DNA of 34,987 bases from Chitinophaga pinensis (GTDB lineage: Bacteria > Bacteroidota > Bacteroidia > Chitinophagales > Chitinophagaceae), in contig CAMBDE010000019.1 of NCBI GenBank assembly GCA_945865295.1, positions 1 through 34,987 on the forward strand, written 5' to 3'. The notes under the pieces were generated by a model, which saw only the letters and a list, made by a program, of their open reading frames with translations, was not told the origin of the DNA and made no database searches. Positions 1 to 7,622 of this stretch are shown in pieces (position 1 is the first letter of the stretch; each line of letters opens with the position of its first letter). A program made the translations under genes and the position numbers.

Positions 1-1107
1 ATTGATGGTTGGAGGGATGATGTCGTGTATCACTGTTTGAATACAAGCAATCGCCTCAATCACACCGGCGGCACCTAAGCAATGACCTGTCATAGATTTG
101 GTAGCGCTAATGTTTAAATGATAGGCATGCTCTCCAAACACTTCTGTGATGGCTTTTGCTTCTGCTATATCCCCTAAAGGCGTAGATGTGCCATGGGTAT
201 TGATGTAGTCAATCTCATTGGCTTGCATCCCTGCATCTCTCAATGCAGCATTCATCACATTTTTTGCACCTAATCCCTCTGGGTGTGGAGCAGTCAAGTG
301 ATAGGCATCCGCTGTCGCGCCTCCACCTACTACTTCACAATATATTTTTGCACCACGACGAATCGCATGCTCTAATACTTCTAATACCAAAACACCACTT
401 GCTTCCCCCATGATAAAACCATCACGGTCTTTATCGTAAGGACGGCTTGCAGTTTTTGGATCGTCATTGCGCTCACTCATCGCTTTCATCGCATTGAATC
501 CACCCATACCCGCAATACCTATTACTGATTCAGATCCACCAGTGATAATAATATCTGCCTTGCCTAATTTTAAATTATCCATCGCTGAAATAATCGCATT
601 TGTACTAGATGCACAAGCACTCACTACTGCATAGTTGGGACCTCTAAATCCGTGCTTCATAGAGATTTGTCCTGCAGCAATATCTAAAATCATTTTTGGA
701 ATAAAAAAAGGATTGAACCTTGGCGTGCCATCCCCATGCACAAAATTAGTCACCTCTTCTGTAAAGGTTGTTAAGCCACCAATACCACTTGCAAAAATAA
801 CACCCACTCTATCGTGGTCTACATTTTCTTTGGTAATGCCCGCATCTAAAACCGCCTGATCACTTGCTACCAAAGCAATCTGTGCAAAACGATCTAGTTT
901 TCTAGCTTCCTTGCGATCCATAAATTCAATTGGATCAAAACCTTTTATTTCACATGCAAATCTTGTCTTAAACTTAGACGCATCAAATTGCGTAATCATG
1001 TCTGCACCAGAAACACCATTGATTAAATTATTCCAATACGTTTCTACATTATTCCCTATGGGTGTTAGGGCACCTATTCCTGTAACTACAATACGTTTAG
1101 TTTGCAT
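1..1107 (-). CDS. fabF: 3-oxoacyl-ACP synthase II (FabF), C-terminal end outside window
   Basis: Condensing enzyme of type II fatty-acid elongation: it joins malonyl-ACP to an acyl-ACP in the cytoplasm. The 369 visible residues begin MQTKRIVVTGIGALTPIG, a typical FabF N-terminus. The catalytic set is complete: Cys165 in VVSACASS, His305 in NTHGTSTPLGD, Lys337 in SATKSMTGH and His342. These lie at almost the same positions as the E. coli residues (163, 303, 335, 340; from memory). FabF proteins are usually about 410-420 residues, so roughly 45 C-terminal residues lie left of position 1; there is no sign of damage. acpP is immediately upstream on the same strand, the usual acpP-fabF order, with a terminator-like hairpin between them. 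The ATG at 1107 is the natural start, matching the conserved N-terminus. Confidence 0.97.
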   Translation of the reverse strand, partial: MQTKRIVVTGIGALTPIGNNVETYWNNLINGVSGADMITQFDASKFKTRFACEIKGFDPIEFMDRKEARKLDRFAQIALVASDQAVLDAGITKENVDHDRVGVIFASGIGGLTTFTEEVTNFVHGDGTPRFNPFFIPKMILDIAAGQISMKHGFRGPNYAVVSACASSTNAIISAMDNLKLGKADIIITGGSESVIGIAGMGGFNAMKAMSERNDDPKTASRPYDKDRDGFIMGEASGVLVLEVLEHAIRRGAKIYCEVVGGGATADAYHLTAPHPEGLGAKNVMNAALRDAGMQANEIDYINTHGTSTPLGDIAEAKAITEVFGEHAYHLNISATKSMTGHCLGAAGVIEAIACIQTVIHDIIPPTIN

Positions 1108-1128
1108 GTGACTATTTTTAAAATAAAA

Positions 1129-1162
1129 ATCCGCCTTTAAAGCAAGGCTCAAAAAGGCGGAT
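1129..1162 (-). terminator. Terminator-like hairpin between acpP and fabF
   Basis: Perfect 10-bp inverted repeat ATCCGCCTTT (1129-1138) and AAAGGCGGAT (1153-1162) with a 14-nt loop. Read on the minus strand, the stem is followed at once by TTTTATTTT, as in an intrinsic terminator. It sits 39 nt after the acpP stop and 21 nt before the fabF start. No fabF promoter was identified, so partial termination (an attenuator giving more ACP than FabF mRNA) or a 3'-end stabilising structure is inferred. Confidence 0.6.
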
Positions 1163-1201
1163 TAAATATGCCGAAGTTTCAGCTTATAAAATAATACAAT
1201 A

Positions 1202-1438
1202 TTATTTTGCGTGCTCTTCTAAATAAGCAACAGCTTGACCAACAGTAGTAATTGTTTCTGCTTGTTCGTCTGGAATAGAAATATTGAACTCTTTTTCGAA
1301 TTCCATGATTAATTCCACTGTGTCTAAAGAATCCGCGCCCAAATCATTTGTGAATGAAGCCTCGTTTGTAACTTCTGCTTCATCTACACCTAATTTGTCA
1401 ACGATAATTTTTTTAACTCTAATTGCGATGTCTGACAT
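1202..1438 (-). CDS. acpP: Acyl carrier protein
   Basis: Small acidic carrier that holds growing acyl chains on a phosphopantetheine arm during fatty-acid synthesis. The product is 78 residues, the usual ACP length. Ser37 in the motif [15 protein letters not shown] is the attachment site. The start is set at the ATG at 1438 ([10 protein letters not shown]). The frame stays open to a TTG at 1465, but this would add nine atypical residues and overlap the proposed -7 promoter element. fabF follows downstream, so the protein is encoded beside one of its main partner enzymes. Confidence 0.97.
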   Translation of the reverse strand: MSDIAIRVKKIIVDKLGVDEAEVTNEASFTNDLGADSLDTVELIMEFEKEFNISIPDEQAETITTVGQAVAYLEEHAK

Positions 1439-1462
1439 TGTAAAAAGTTTTTGATTACGCGG

Positions 1463-1470
1463 CAAAAATA
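1463..1470 (-). promoter_or_regulatory. Possible acpP promoter, -7 element
   Basis: On the minus strand this reads TATTTTTG, a full match to the Bacteroidota -7 consensus TAnnTTTG. It lies 24 nt before the acpP ATG, giving a leader of roughly 15-20 nt. No clear TTTG -33 element is visible at the expected spacing, so the call rests on one element in AT-rich DNA. The rest of the 1471-1593 gap shows only a short direct repeat (TGCTAAC twice, 1582-1588 and 1592-1598). Confidence 0.4.
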
Positions 1471-1593
1471 TACTTTTTGTTAAAATACTAGCCCTTTATT
1501 TACTTTTTTGTTTTCACATTTGACAATCTCTAGGGAATACTGCTTTTTTGGGCCATTTTTAAGGCTAAAATGACCTAGAAATGCTAACAATTG

Positions 1594-2058
1594 CTAACTT
1601 TTATTGAAATAACCCCTAATTAATTGTTGGTCTTCGTAGCTAAAATGGGCTTTTGGTAGGATGAAAAAGGATTTTGGTGCAAAATAGACATGAAAAAATA
1701 AGGGACTTTCAAAAAATCGGGTCACATCTGTCCAGGCCCATGCTGCGCTTCCACTATCTGATTCCAAACTGGCACCAGTACTGTTAAACTGAAATTGCCA
1801 GTCTTGTTTAAACATGCTGGTTTTTCTGTAAAATAACCAAGGTAATAAAAACCAAAAAAACACCATGAGTACAATCCATAACAATGACCCAACAAGGAAA
1901 AGCTCGGGCCTGATTTTTTTATAAAACAATAGTACAGCAGTAATGATGGCATAGATATTTACAATTAACAATAAACCCTTGATTTCAGATTGCTTGATAA
2001 AATGATATCGAAGGCCTTGTATGACTTGAGATTTTTGAAATTGAATTTGAATAGACAT
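1594..2058 (-). CDS. YcxB-like small membrane protein
   Basis: A 154-residue protein with two adjacent hydrophobic segments at about residues 27-45 and 53-76, followed by a soluble C-terminal domain. That part has the pattern of YcxB-like proteins: an aromatic-rich strand around AWAWTDVTRFFES, then a short strand ending in FFILPKAHFS. These proteins have no firmly established biochemical role. The gene stands alone between acpP and the divergent sugar operon. Its upstream region carries a good -7 promoter element and a LacI-type operator shared with the divergent transporter gene, so co-regulation is possible but unproven. The family call rests on architecture and the ILPK motif only. Confidence 0.7.
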   Translation of the reverse strand: MSIQIQFQKSQVIQGLRYHFIKQSEIKGLLLIVNIYAIITAVLLFYKKIRPELFLVGSLLWIVLMVFFWFLLPWLFYRKTSMFKQDWQFQFNSTGASLESDSGSAAWAWTDVTRFFESPLFFHVYFAPKSFFILPKAHFSYEDQQLIRGYFNKS

Positions 2059-2081
2059 ATGCTAAAAGTAGGGATAGATCG

Positions 2082-2089
2082 CAAAGATA
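2082..2089 (-). promoter_or_regulatory. Possible promoter of the YcxB-like gene, -7 element
   Basis: Minus strand reads TATCTTTG, a full match to TAnnTTTG, 23 nt before the ATG at 2058. There is no good TTTG -33. The expected -33 region falls inside the inverted repeat at 2093-2110, so a bound regulator would be expected to block this promoter. Confidence 0.35.
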
Positions 2090-2092
2090 CAA

Positions 2093-2110
2093 AGCGCAAA
2101 GGTTTGCGCT
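2093..2110. promoter_or_regulatory. LacI/PurR-type operator candidate upstream of sucrose operon
   Basis: Inverted repeat with perfect 8-bp arms AGCGCAAA and TTTGCGCT around a GG centre. The inner 14 bases, CGCAAAGGTTTGCG, differ from CGCAAACGATTGCG in front of lacI (22289-22302) at two positions only, and both resemble the PurR-type consensus ACGCAAACGTTTGCGT (from memory). It lies in the divergent gap between the YcxB-like gene and the sugar transporter. The LacI-family protein at 22355 is the obvious candidate binder; this is inference. Confidence 0.62.
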
Positions 2111-2145
2111 GGAAAAATAGCAATAAAAAAGAGGGATTATATAAC

Positions 2146-2155
2146 AACAATTGTT
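2146..2155. repeat. Short palindrome AACAATTGTT
   Basis: Perfect 10-bp palindrome upstream of the transporter. A 12-bp version (TAACAATTGTTA) lies in the susC/lacI divergent gap at 22152-22163. It may be a second shared regulator site, but short AT-rich palindromes occur by chance in such DNA; another copy lies inside the end of nuoM near 33446. Confidence 0.25.
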
Positions 2156-2175
2156 AGTAAAAATGACAAAATCAC

Positions 2176-2183
2176 TATATTTA
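2176..2183 (+). promoter_or_regulatory. Weak promoter candidate for the sucrose operon
   Basis: TATATTTA matches TAnnTTTG except at the last base. An ATTG that could serve as a poor -33 lies 22 nt upstream. If real, transcription would begin near 2190, downstream of the TTG at 2151 and the ATG at 2163, supporting translation from the ATG at 2211. Confidence 0.25.
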
Positions 2184-2210
2184 AAGAACGCATTGCTTAA
2201 ATACCAAATT

Positions 2211-3551
2211 ATGTCTTTTAAACCAAGGTTATCCTTTTCGCAGATCATCAACATGAATGTTGGCTTTTTTGGGATTCAATATAGTTTTGGATTACAACAG
2301 TCTGCAGTGAATCCAATTTATGATATGTTGGGTGCGAGTCCAGACCAGATACCATTGCTGAATTTAGCTGGCCCCATGACAGGATTACTTATTCAACCCA
2401 TCATTGGTGCTATGAGTGATAAAACCTGGTCACCAAGATTTGGAAGACGTAAGCCATACTTTTTAATTGGTGCTTTACTATGTAGTATTTGTTTATTCCT
2501 TTATCCTTTTAGTAGCACATTGTGGATGGCGGTTGGATTGTTGTGGGTATTAGATGCCGCTAACAATACTGCCATGGAACCTTATCGTGCATTTATTGCC
2601 GACAAATTACCTAGCGAACAACATGCTTCTGGCTTTTTAACACAAAGTTTTTTTACTGGCTTAGGCATTACACTCGCTAATATTTCTTTGTACTTTTTTA
2701 GGGAACATATCCCAGGCAGTTTTGGTAGCTTACCTTATTGGGTATACGCTTCTTTCTTCTTAGGTAGTGTTTGTTCAATTGCTACGGTAGGTTGGTCTGT
2801 TTTTAAAACTCCTGAGATTCCTCCAACAGAAGCAGAACTTGCCGCTTTAAAAGCAGAAAAAATAAATGTATTTACGCCGTTCAAAGAAATCGCATCCGCC
2901 ATTGGTGATATGCCTAAAGTAATGTGGCAATTAGCATTGGTCTACTTATTTCAATGGTATGCACTTTTTTGTTATTGGCAGAACGCATCAAAAAGTATTG
3001 CAAAATCTGTTTGGAATACGACAGTGTATCAAAACAATCCTGCTTATGAAGATGCAGTAGCTTGGTCAGGATTAGTGAATGGCTGGTATAATATTGTTAC
3101 TTTCTTATCTGCCTTCTTTTTACTTTGGTTGGCAAAAAAAATCAGTCCAAAAATGATTCATGTAATATGTTTAATTATGGCGGGAATTGGTTTATTAGTC
3201 TTCCCGCATATCACTGATAAAAATTTATTATTTGTGCCTATGGCTGGATTTGGTATTGCATGGGCAAGTATGATGGGTATCCCGTATTTATTAGTGGTGC
3301 ACAAAATTCCAAAAGAAAGATACGGTGTATACATGGGCATTATCAATATGATGATTGTAATACCTATGCTTTTGCAGACAACGACCTTTGGATATATTTT
3401 GAAAAACTTCCTAGACAATGACCCAGGTAAAGCCATTAGTTTTGGTGGAGTTTTGTTATTGCTTGCTGCAGTAGCCACTTTGTTTGTTCAAAGTGCAAAT
3501 AAAAATGAAAACAATGATGGCGCGATGACAACGAATGTTGGTGGACATTAA
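2211..3551 (+). CDS. Sugar:cation symporter of SUT/SLC45 (GPH) type, probable sucrose importer
   Basis: Inner-membrane carrier of the major facilitator superfamily with about 12 hydrophobic segments over 446 residues. It resembles plant sucrose transporters and SLC45 proteins: LAGPMTGLLIQPIIGAMSD, then the loop motif RFGRRKP at about residues 76-82, then LDAANNTAMEPYRAFIADKL at about 114-133. The context, with fructokinase and amylosucrase directly downstream, points to sucrose; maltose or another alpha-glucoside remains possible. The start is the ATG at 2211 (MSFKPRLSFSQIINMNVGFF), which gives the usual short N-terminus before the first membrane segment. The frame is open to an ATG at 2163 and a TTG at 2151. 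First gene of a three-gene operon behind a LacI-type operator. Confidence 0.85.
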   Translation: MSFKPRLSFSQIINMNVGFFGIQYSFGLQQSAVNPIYDMLGASPDQIPLLNLAGPMTGLLIQPIIGAMSDKTWSPRFGRRKPYFLIGALLCSICLFLYPFSSTLWMAVGLLWVLDAANNTAMEPYRAFIADKLPSEQHASGFLTQSFFTGLGITLANISLYFFREHIPGSFGSLPYWVYASFFLGSVCSIATVGWSVFKTPEIPPTEAELAALKAEKINVFTPFKEIASAIGDMPKVMWQLALVYLFQWYALFCYWQNASKSIAKSVWNTTVYQNNPAYEDAVAWSGLVNGWYNIVTFLSAFFLLWLAKKISPKMIHVICLIMAGIGLLVFPHITDKNLLFVPMAGFGIAWASMMGIPYLLVVHKIPKERYGVYMGIINMMIVIPMLLQTTTFGYILKNFLDNDPGKAISFGGVLLLLAAVATLFVQSANKNENNDGAMTTNVGGH

Positions 3552-3579
3552 TTTTTGCATTGATCTAAATTAAAAGGAT

Positions 3580-4533
3580 ATGAAAGTATTGTGTATTGGA
3601 GAGGCCTTGATAGATATGATTTGTACTGACAGAGGCAGTCGACTATCGGATGGTCAGAATTTTTTAAAAAAAGCAGGTGGCGCTCCAGCGAATGTAGCAG
3701 CTGCTATTGCTGCACTGGGTGGTCAAGTAGACATGGCTGCAAAAGTGGGCAAGGATCCTTTTGGTCAACACTTGATTGATTTAATGAGTGAGATGGGTGT
3801 GAATACAAAATGGGTCATTCAAGACCCCAATGCATTTACCACTTTTGCATTTGTTTCTTTAATGGAAGACGGAGAACGCGATTTTTATTTTAATAGAGGT
3901 GCCGATGGACAATTGTCCATGGCTGATTTAGCAGGTTTAAATTTAAAGGAATACAATATTGTGCATTTTGGATCTGCAACAGGATTTTTACCTGGACCAT
4001 TACAAGCAACCTATATCGATTTATTGAATAAAGCAAAAGAAGCCGGTGCTTTAATTAGTTTTGATCCAAACTATCGACATTTATTATTCCCAAATAATAC
4101 TTCAAGTTTTATTGTTCAGTCCTGGCATTATATTGCCGCATGTGATTTCTTTAAACTAAGTGACGAAGAAGCCCTATTAATTACTGGACTTGATACGGTG
4201 GATGCTGCAGCGGCTGTATTAAGAACAAAAACAAATGCCGTGTTTGCTATTACACTTGGCAAAGAAGGCACTTTGCTATCCACTAGCAATGGCACTGAAA
4301 TTATTGCAAGTATTCCAATTACTGCTGTAGATGCGACCGGTGCAGGAGATGCTTTTGTGGGTGCAGTTTTATACCAATTACTAGGAACTTCACCAAGTGC
4401 TTTACCAACCCTGCCGATTGAATCATGGCGCACTATGATTGCAAATGCCAATAAAGCGGGCGCAAGAACATGTGAATACATGGGCGCTATGGAAGCATTT
4501 AAACATTTAAACAATTCTATTTTCAATTCCTAA
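3580..4533 (+). CDS. PfkB-family carbohydrate kinase, probable fructokinase
   Basis: Phosphorylates a sugar using ATP in the cytoplasm; most likely fructose to fructose 6-phosphate, since its neighbour releases fructose from sucrose. The 317 residues match the family length. The first PfkB signature is at residues 33-48 (GGAPANVAAAIAALGG) and the second at 251-268 (DATGAGDAFVGAVLYQLL), with the catalytic base Asp257 in GAGD. Start ATG at 3580 is preceded by AAAGGA, one of the few Shine-Dalgarno-like sites here. It lies 28 nt after the transporter and 20 nt before the amylosucrase ATG, consistent with one transcript. Ribokinase or 2-keto-3-deoxygluconate kinase cannot be excluded from motifs alone. 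Confidence 0.88.
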   Translation: MKVLCIGEALIDMICTDRGSRLSDGQNFLKKAGGAPANVAAAIAALGGQVDMAAKVGKDPFGQHLIDLMSEMGVNTKWVIQDPNAFTTFAFVSLMEDGERDFYFNRGADGQLSMADLAGLNLKEYNIVHFGSATGFLPGPLQATYIDLLNKAKEAGALISFDPNYRHLLFPNNTSSFIVQSWHYIAACDFFKLSDEEALLITGLDTVDAAAAVLRTKTNAVFAITLGKEGTLLSTSNGTEIIASIPITAVDATGAGDAFVGAVLYQLLGTSPSALPTLPIESWRTMIANANKAGARTCEYMGAMEAFKHLNNSIFNS

Positions 4534-4553
4534 ATTGCAAGTGCACTGTGAAA

Positions 4554-6497
4554 ATGACCCCATTACATCAATTTGGTTCGGACCTGTTATCGAAAAACAA
4601 AGTTGACACAACAAAAAAGGATAAGGCTTTTAGTCAACAATTTTTAGCACATATAGGTACAATAGAAAACTTATTTGACGAAGTGTATGCATATCATCCA
4701 AAAAGAAATGAAGCATTCGAAGGCCTTTTAATTACGCTGATACAGCAATACAAGGAAAGATCCAAAGTCTTATTAAAAAAAGATGCAGAAAAATCCAAGC
4801 TAGGCCATTGGTACTTAAGCAATGAAATTACTGGGATGAGTTTGTATGTGGACCGATTCAGTGAAAACATTCAAGGACTGCAAAAAAAATTGGATTACTT
4901 TAAAGAACTAGGTGTGAATTTTTTACACCTCATGCCCATCTTTGAAAGTCCGGAGGGAGAGAGTGACGGAGGTTATGCGGTGTCTGATTTTAGAAAAGTA
5001 GCAAGCAGATTTGGGAATTTGCAGGATGTAGAAAATCTAATTGCAGACATGAATACATCCAATATGTATTTAATGTTGGACATTGTATTAAATCATACCT
5101 CTCACCATCATGAGTGGGCGCAGAAAGCAAAGGCTGGAGATCCTTATTATCAAGATTTCTTTTATTTTTACGACCATCGTGGCATACCAGATCAGTTAGA
5201 TCAAACCATGCCTGAAATTTTCCCAGAATCTTCCCCGGGTAGTTTCACCTATGTGCCTGAATTGAATAAATGGGTGATGACCGTATTCCACCATTATCAA
5301 TGGGATTTAAATTTTAGCAACCCAAATGTGTTGGTGGCCATGATGGATACGATTTTATTTTACGCGAATTTGGGCGTAGATATTTTACGCATTGACGCAC
5401 CTGCATTTATATGGAAAGAAATTGGTACTGGCTGTCAAAATTTACCCAAAGCACATACCTTACTTAGACTCATCAAACAATGTACTCAAGTAGCAAGTCC
5501 AGGTATGGCATTATTAGGTGAGGCCATTGTAGCCCCTAAAGAAATCATCAAATATTTTGGGACAGATAAGTATATAGCTAATGAATGTGATGTAGCATAC
5601 AATGCCACACAGATGGCATTGCAATGGGATGCACTTGCTACAGGTGATATAAGGATCATGCTAACGGCGCAAGATGCTATTTTACAAAAACCTTATGGTT
5701 GCACTTGGATCTCTTACACAAGATGCCATGATGATATTGGATTGGGTTACGACGACGAAATGATTGCAAGGGTTGGCTTTGATCCTTATCAACATAGAAC
5801 CTATTTGAAAAACTATTATTCAGGCAGTCATGATGGATCAGTTGCTGCAGGTGCTTTATTTTCTGTCAATCCAAAAACAAACGATGCACGTATTAGTGGA
5901 TCCCTAGCTTCGCTATGCGGATTGGAAAAAGCATTGGAATGGAACAATGCAGGTGAAATTGAAAATGCATTGAGGAAAATTATTTTAATGCAAGCACATT
6001 CCATGTTCATGGGTGGTATCCCTATGTTGTATTACGGAGACGAGATGGCCTATACCAATGACTATAGTTATTTAAATGACCCTGGCAAAAGCTATGACAA
6101 CAGGTGGATGCATCGTCCTATGATCGATTGGAATAAAAATGAACAAAGGAAAAAGAAAGGCAGTGTGGAATACCGCATCTTTAATGCAACAAAGCAATTG
6201 ATTCAAATTAGAAAAGTATTGCCCATATTGAGCGATTTGAAAAATATTACTTGGATGACACCGCATAATATTCATGTGGCTGGATTCATCCGTTCTTTTG
6301 AAGACAAAAAGTTATTCTGTTTATTTAATTATCAAGCAAGCGATGCTTATGTGACTTGGTACACTTTTAAAGAACATGGCATAAGGCCAGCACAATTAAA
6401 AGATCATTGGACTGGCCTTACGCATCATGTTGGTCATGACAACGAATATTTTGTATTAGGCGCTTATCAGTTCGCTATAATGGAAGTCACTCATTAA
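4554..6497 (+). CDS. Amylosucrase / sucrose hydrolase (GH13 subfamily 4 type)
   Basis: Cytoplasmic glycoside hydrolase-family enzyme acting on sucrose: it either transfers glucose to an alpha-1,4-glucan or hydrolyses sucrose, releasing fructose in both cases. There is no signal peptide. The 647 residues (Neisseria amylosucrase is 636) comprise an N-terminal helical region to about residue 90, a GH13 barrel and a C-terminal beta domain. Numbered from the ATG at 4554: nucleophile Asp281 in ILRIDAP, acid/base Glu323 in LLGEAIVAP and Asp393 in RCHDDIG. Asp138 in SDGGYAVS and Arg517 in DNRWMHRP match the salt-bridge pair that shapes the sucrose pocket in amylosucrases (family knowledge, from memory). 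A GTG at 4548 would add two residues; ATG is preferred. Polymerase and hydrolase activity cannot be told apart here. Confidence 0.88.
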   Translation: MTPLHQFGSDLLSKNKVDTTKKDKAFSQQFLAHIGTIENLFDEVYAYHPKRNEAFEGLLITLIQQYKERSKVLLKKDAEKSKLGHWYLSNEITGMSLYVDRFSENIQGLQKKLDYFKELGVNFLHLMPIFESPEGESDGGYAVSDFRKVASRFGNLQDVENLIADMNTSNMYLMLDIVLNHTSHHHEWAQKAKAGDPYYQDFFYFYDHRGIPDQLDQTMPEIFPESSPGSFTYVPELNKWVMTVFHHYQWDLNFSNPNVLVAMMDTILFYANLGVDILRIDAPAFIWKEIGTGCQNLPKAHTLLRLIKQCTQVASPGMALLGEAIVAPKEIIKYFGTDKYIANECDVAYNATQMALQWDALATGDIRIMLTAQDAILQKPYGCTWISYTRCHDDIGLGYDDEMIARVGFDPYQHRTYLKNYYSGSHDGSVAAGALFSVNPKTNDARISGSLASLCGLEKALEWNNAGEIENALRKIILMQAHSMFMGGIPMLYYGDEMAYTNDYSYLNDPGKSYDNRWMHRPMIDWNKNEQRKKKGSVEYRIFNATKQLIQIRKVLPILSDLKNITWMTPHNIHVAGFIRSFEDKKLFCLFNYQASDAYVTWYTFKEHGIRPAQLKDHWTGLTHHVGHDNEYFVLGAYQFAIMEVTH

Positions 6498-7588
6498 AAC
6501 CTGAAACTCATTCCTAGATTAATACTATAGTCTGCAAATGCAGCATCTCCTCTTGCAAAAACACCTGTAAGATTAGTTCGTACAATATCTGGATAGCTCT
6601 GAGGTCTTTCACGTCTTAAAGCCACTGGAGTGTATAGGAAAAAATTATATTTTTTATACATATAGGTTACACCTGGCTCAGCAGATAAAATATTACCCGG
6701 TCTTCTAAATCCTGTGCTTTTCCCAATCAAGTCATAAGTTGGAATACACTCATACCTTAAACCTAATGAATAAGCCCAAGCTTGTTTGCTATGATTAAAT
6801 CCAGATCGAACCATGTATTGATCTGCCACACTCATCACATTCGATGTATACTTAATGGCAGTTGCAGAAGGGGTACCACCTCTTGCTGTACTTACACCAT
6901 TGTTATCTCTAGGATTCAATAAATAAAAGGCATTGGCATATGCACTCCAAGTTGTATTAATTTGTCTAAATCCATTTAATTCTACAGTAACCCCAAATCC
7001 CCCATCACCTGGTTGAATAGACTGGTCTACATAACCCATTCTTCGCGCGTTGGCTGCGAATTGAAATTCATCCTGTGCCTTATAATTACCAGTTGGTAAT
7101 TTAATACCTAGTCCTGCCATTAAATTGCCTTTTTTATTGGTATCAGGTGCAATCAACCATCTATAGGCTGCAAGACGAATATCACCTAATCCTCTTGCTG
7201 ATGTTGCAAAACGATAAGGGCTTGTATTACCTAAATGTTCATATTTAGACGTACGCTCATAATTAACAAGTGGAATACTAATGCCTACCATCCATTTTTT
7301 ATTGATGTTTCTTATTAAAGCAAAGTCCATTGCACTCGTATAATTAATTACTTCCGAGCCTTCTTCAACTCTAAATTTTTGCTCGTCTCTACCATTAAAA
7401 TGTTTGTAAGAAGTAAAGTACCTATAATTAATATTTAAGGTCCATTTTGAACTGTCTTCTTGATGCATGCCTGCATGTTCCATAGTACATAAGCCGCCAA
7501 CTGTTCTTATGGCTACACAACCTTGTGCATTTGATTGATTGATAAATCCAAGGCATACTAATGCCAATAATATGATTGATTTTTTCAT
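6494..7588 (-). CDS. Outer-membrane beta-barrel protein of unknown function
   Basis: A 364-residue exported protein. The signal peptide MKKSIILLALVCLGFINQSN is followed by a likely cleavage at AQ-GC near residue 22. The mature protein has alternating strands with many aromatic and charged residues and ends in GMSFRF, the terminal aromatic typical of outer-membrane barrels. Two cysteines lie close to the mature N-terminus (GCVAIRTVGGLCTM). It starts 34 nt after the haloperoxidase-like gene and is probably co-transcribed with it. Its stop codon overlaps the stop of the convergent amylosucrase gene in the shared bases TTAA (6494-6497). No substrate can be inferred; it could be a porin, a transporter or a structural barrel. 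Confidence 0.75.
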   Translation of the reverse strand: MKKSIILLALVCLGFINQSNAQGCVAIRTVGGLCTMEHAGMHQEDSSKWTLNINYRYFTSYKHFNGRDEQKFRVEEGSEVINYTSAMDFALIRNINKKWMVGISIPLVNYERTSKYEHLGNTSPYRFATSARGLGDIRLAAYRWLIAPDTNKKGNLMAGLGIKLPTGNYKAQDEFQFAANARRMGYVDQSIQPGDGGFGVTVELNGFRQINTTWSAYANAFYLLNPRDNNGVSTARGGTPSATAIKYTSNVMSVADQYMVRSGFNHSKQAWAYSLGLRYECIPTYDLIGKSTGFRRPGNILSAEPGVTYMYKKYNFFLYTPVALRRERPQSYPDIVRTNLTGVFARGDAAFADYSINLGMSFRF

Positions 7589-7622
7589 GTGTTAGTTTAT
7601 TAGTGTTTCAATTGACTTGAAC

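Noticed and set aside
2151..2210. N-terminal extension of the sugar transporter from a TTG at 2151 or an ATG at 2163
   Set aside because: The TTG lies within the AT palindrome, and the extra 16-20 residues are unlike the short N-terminus normal in this family. The ATG at 2211 fits the first membrane segment; the ATG at 2163 remains a lesser possibility.
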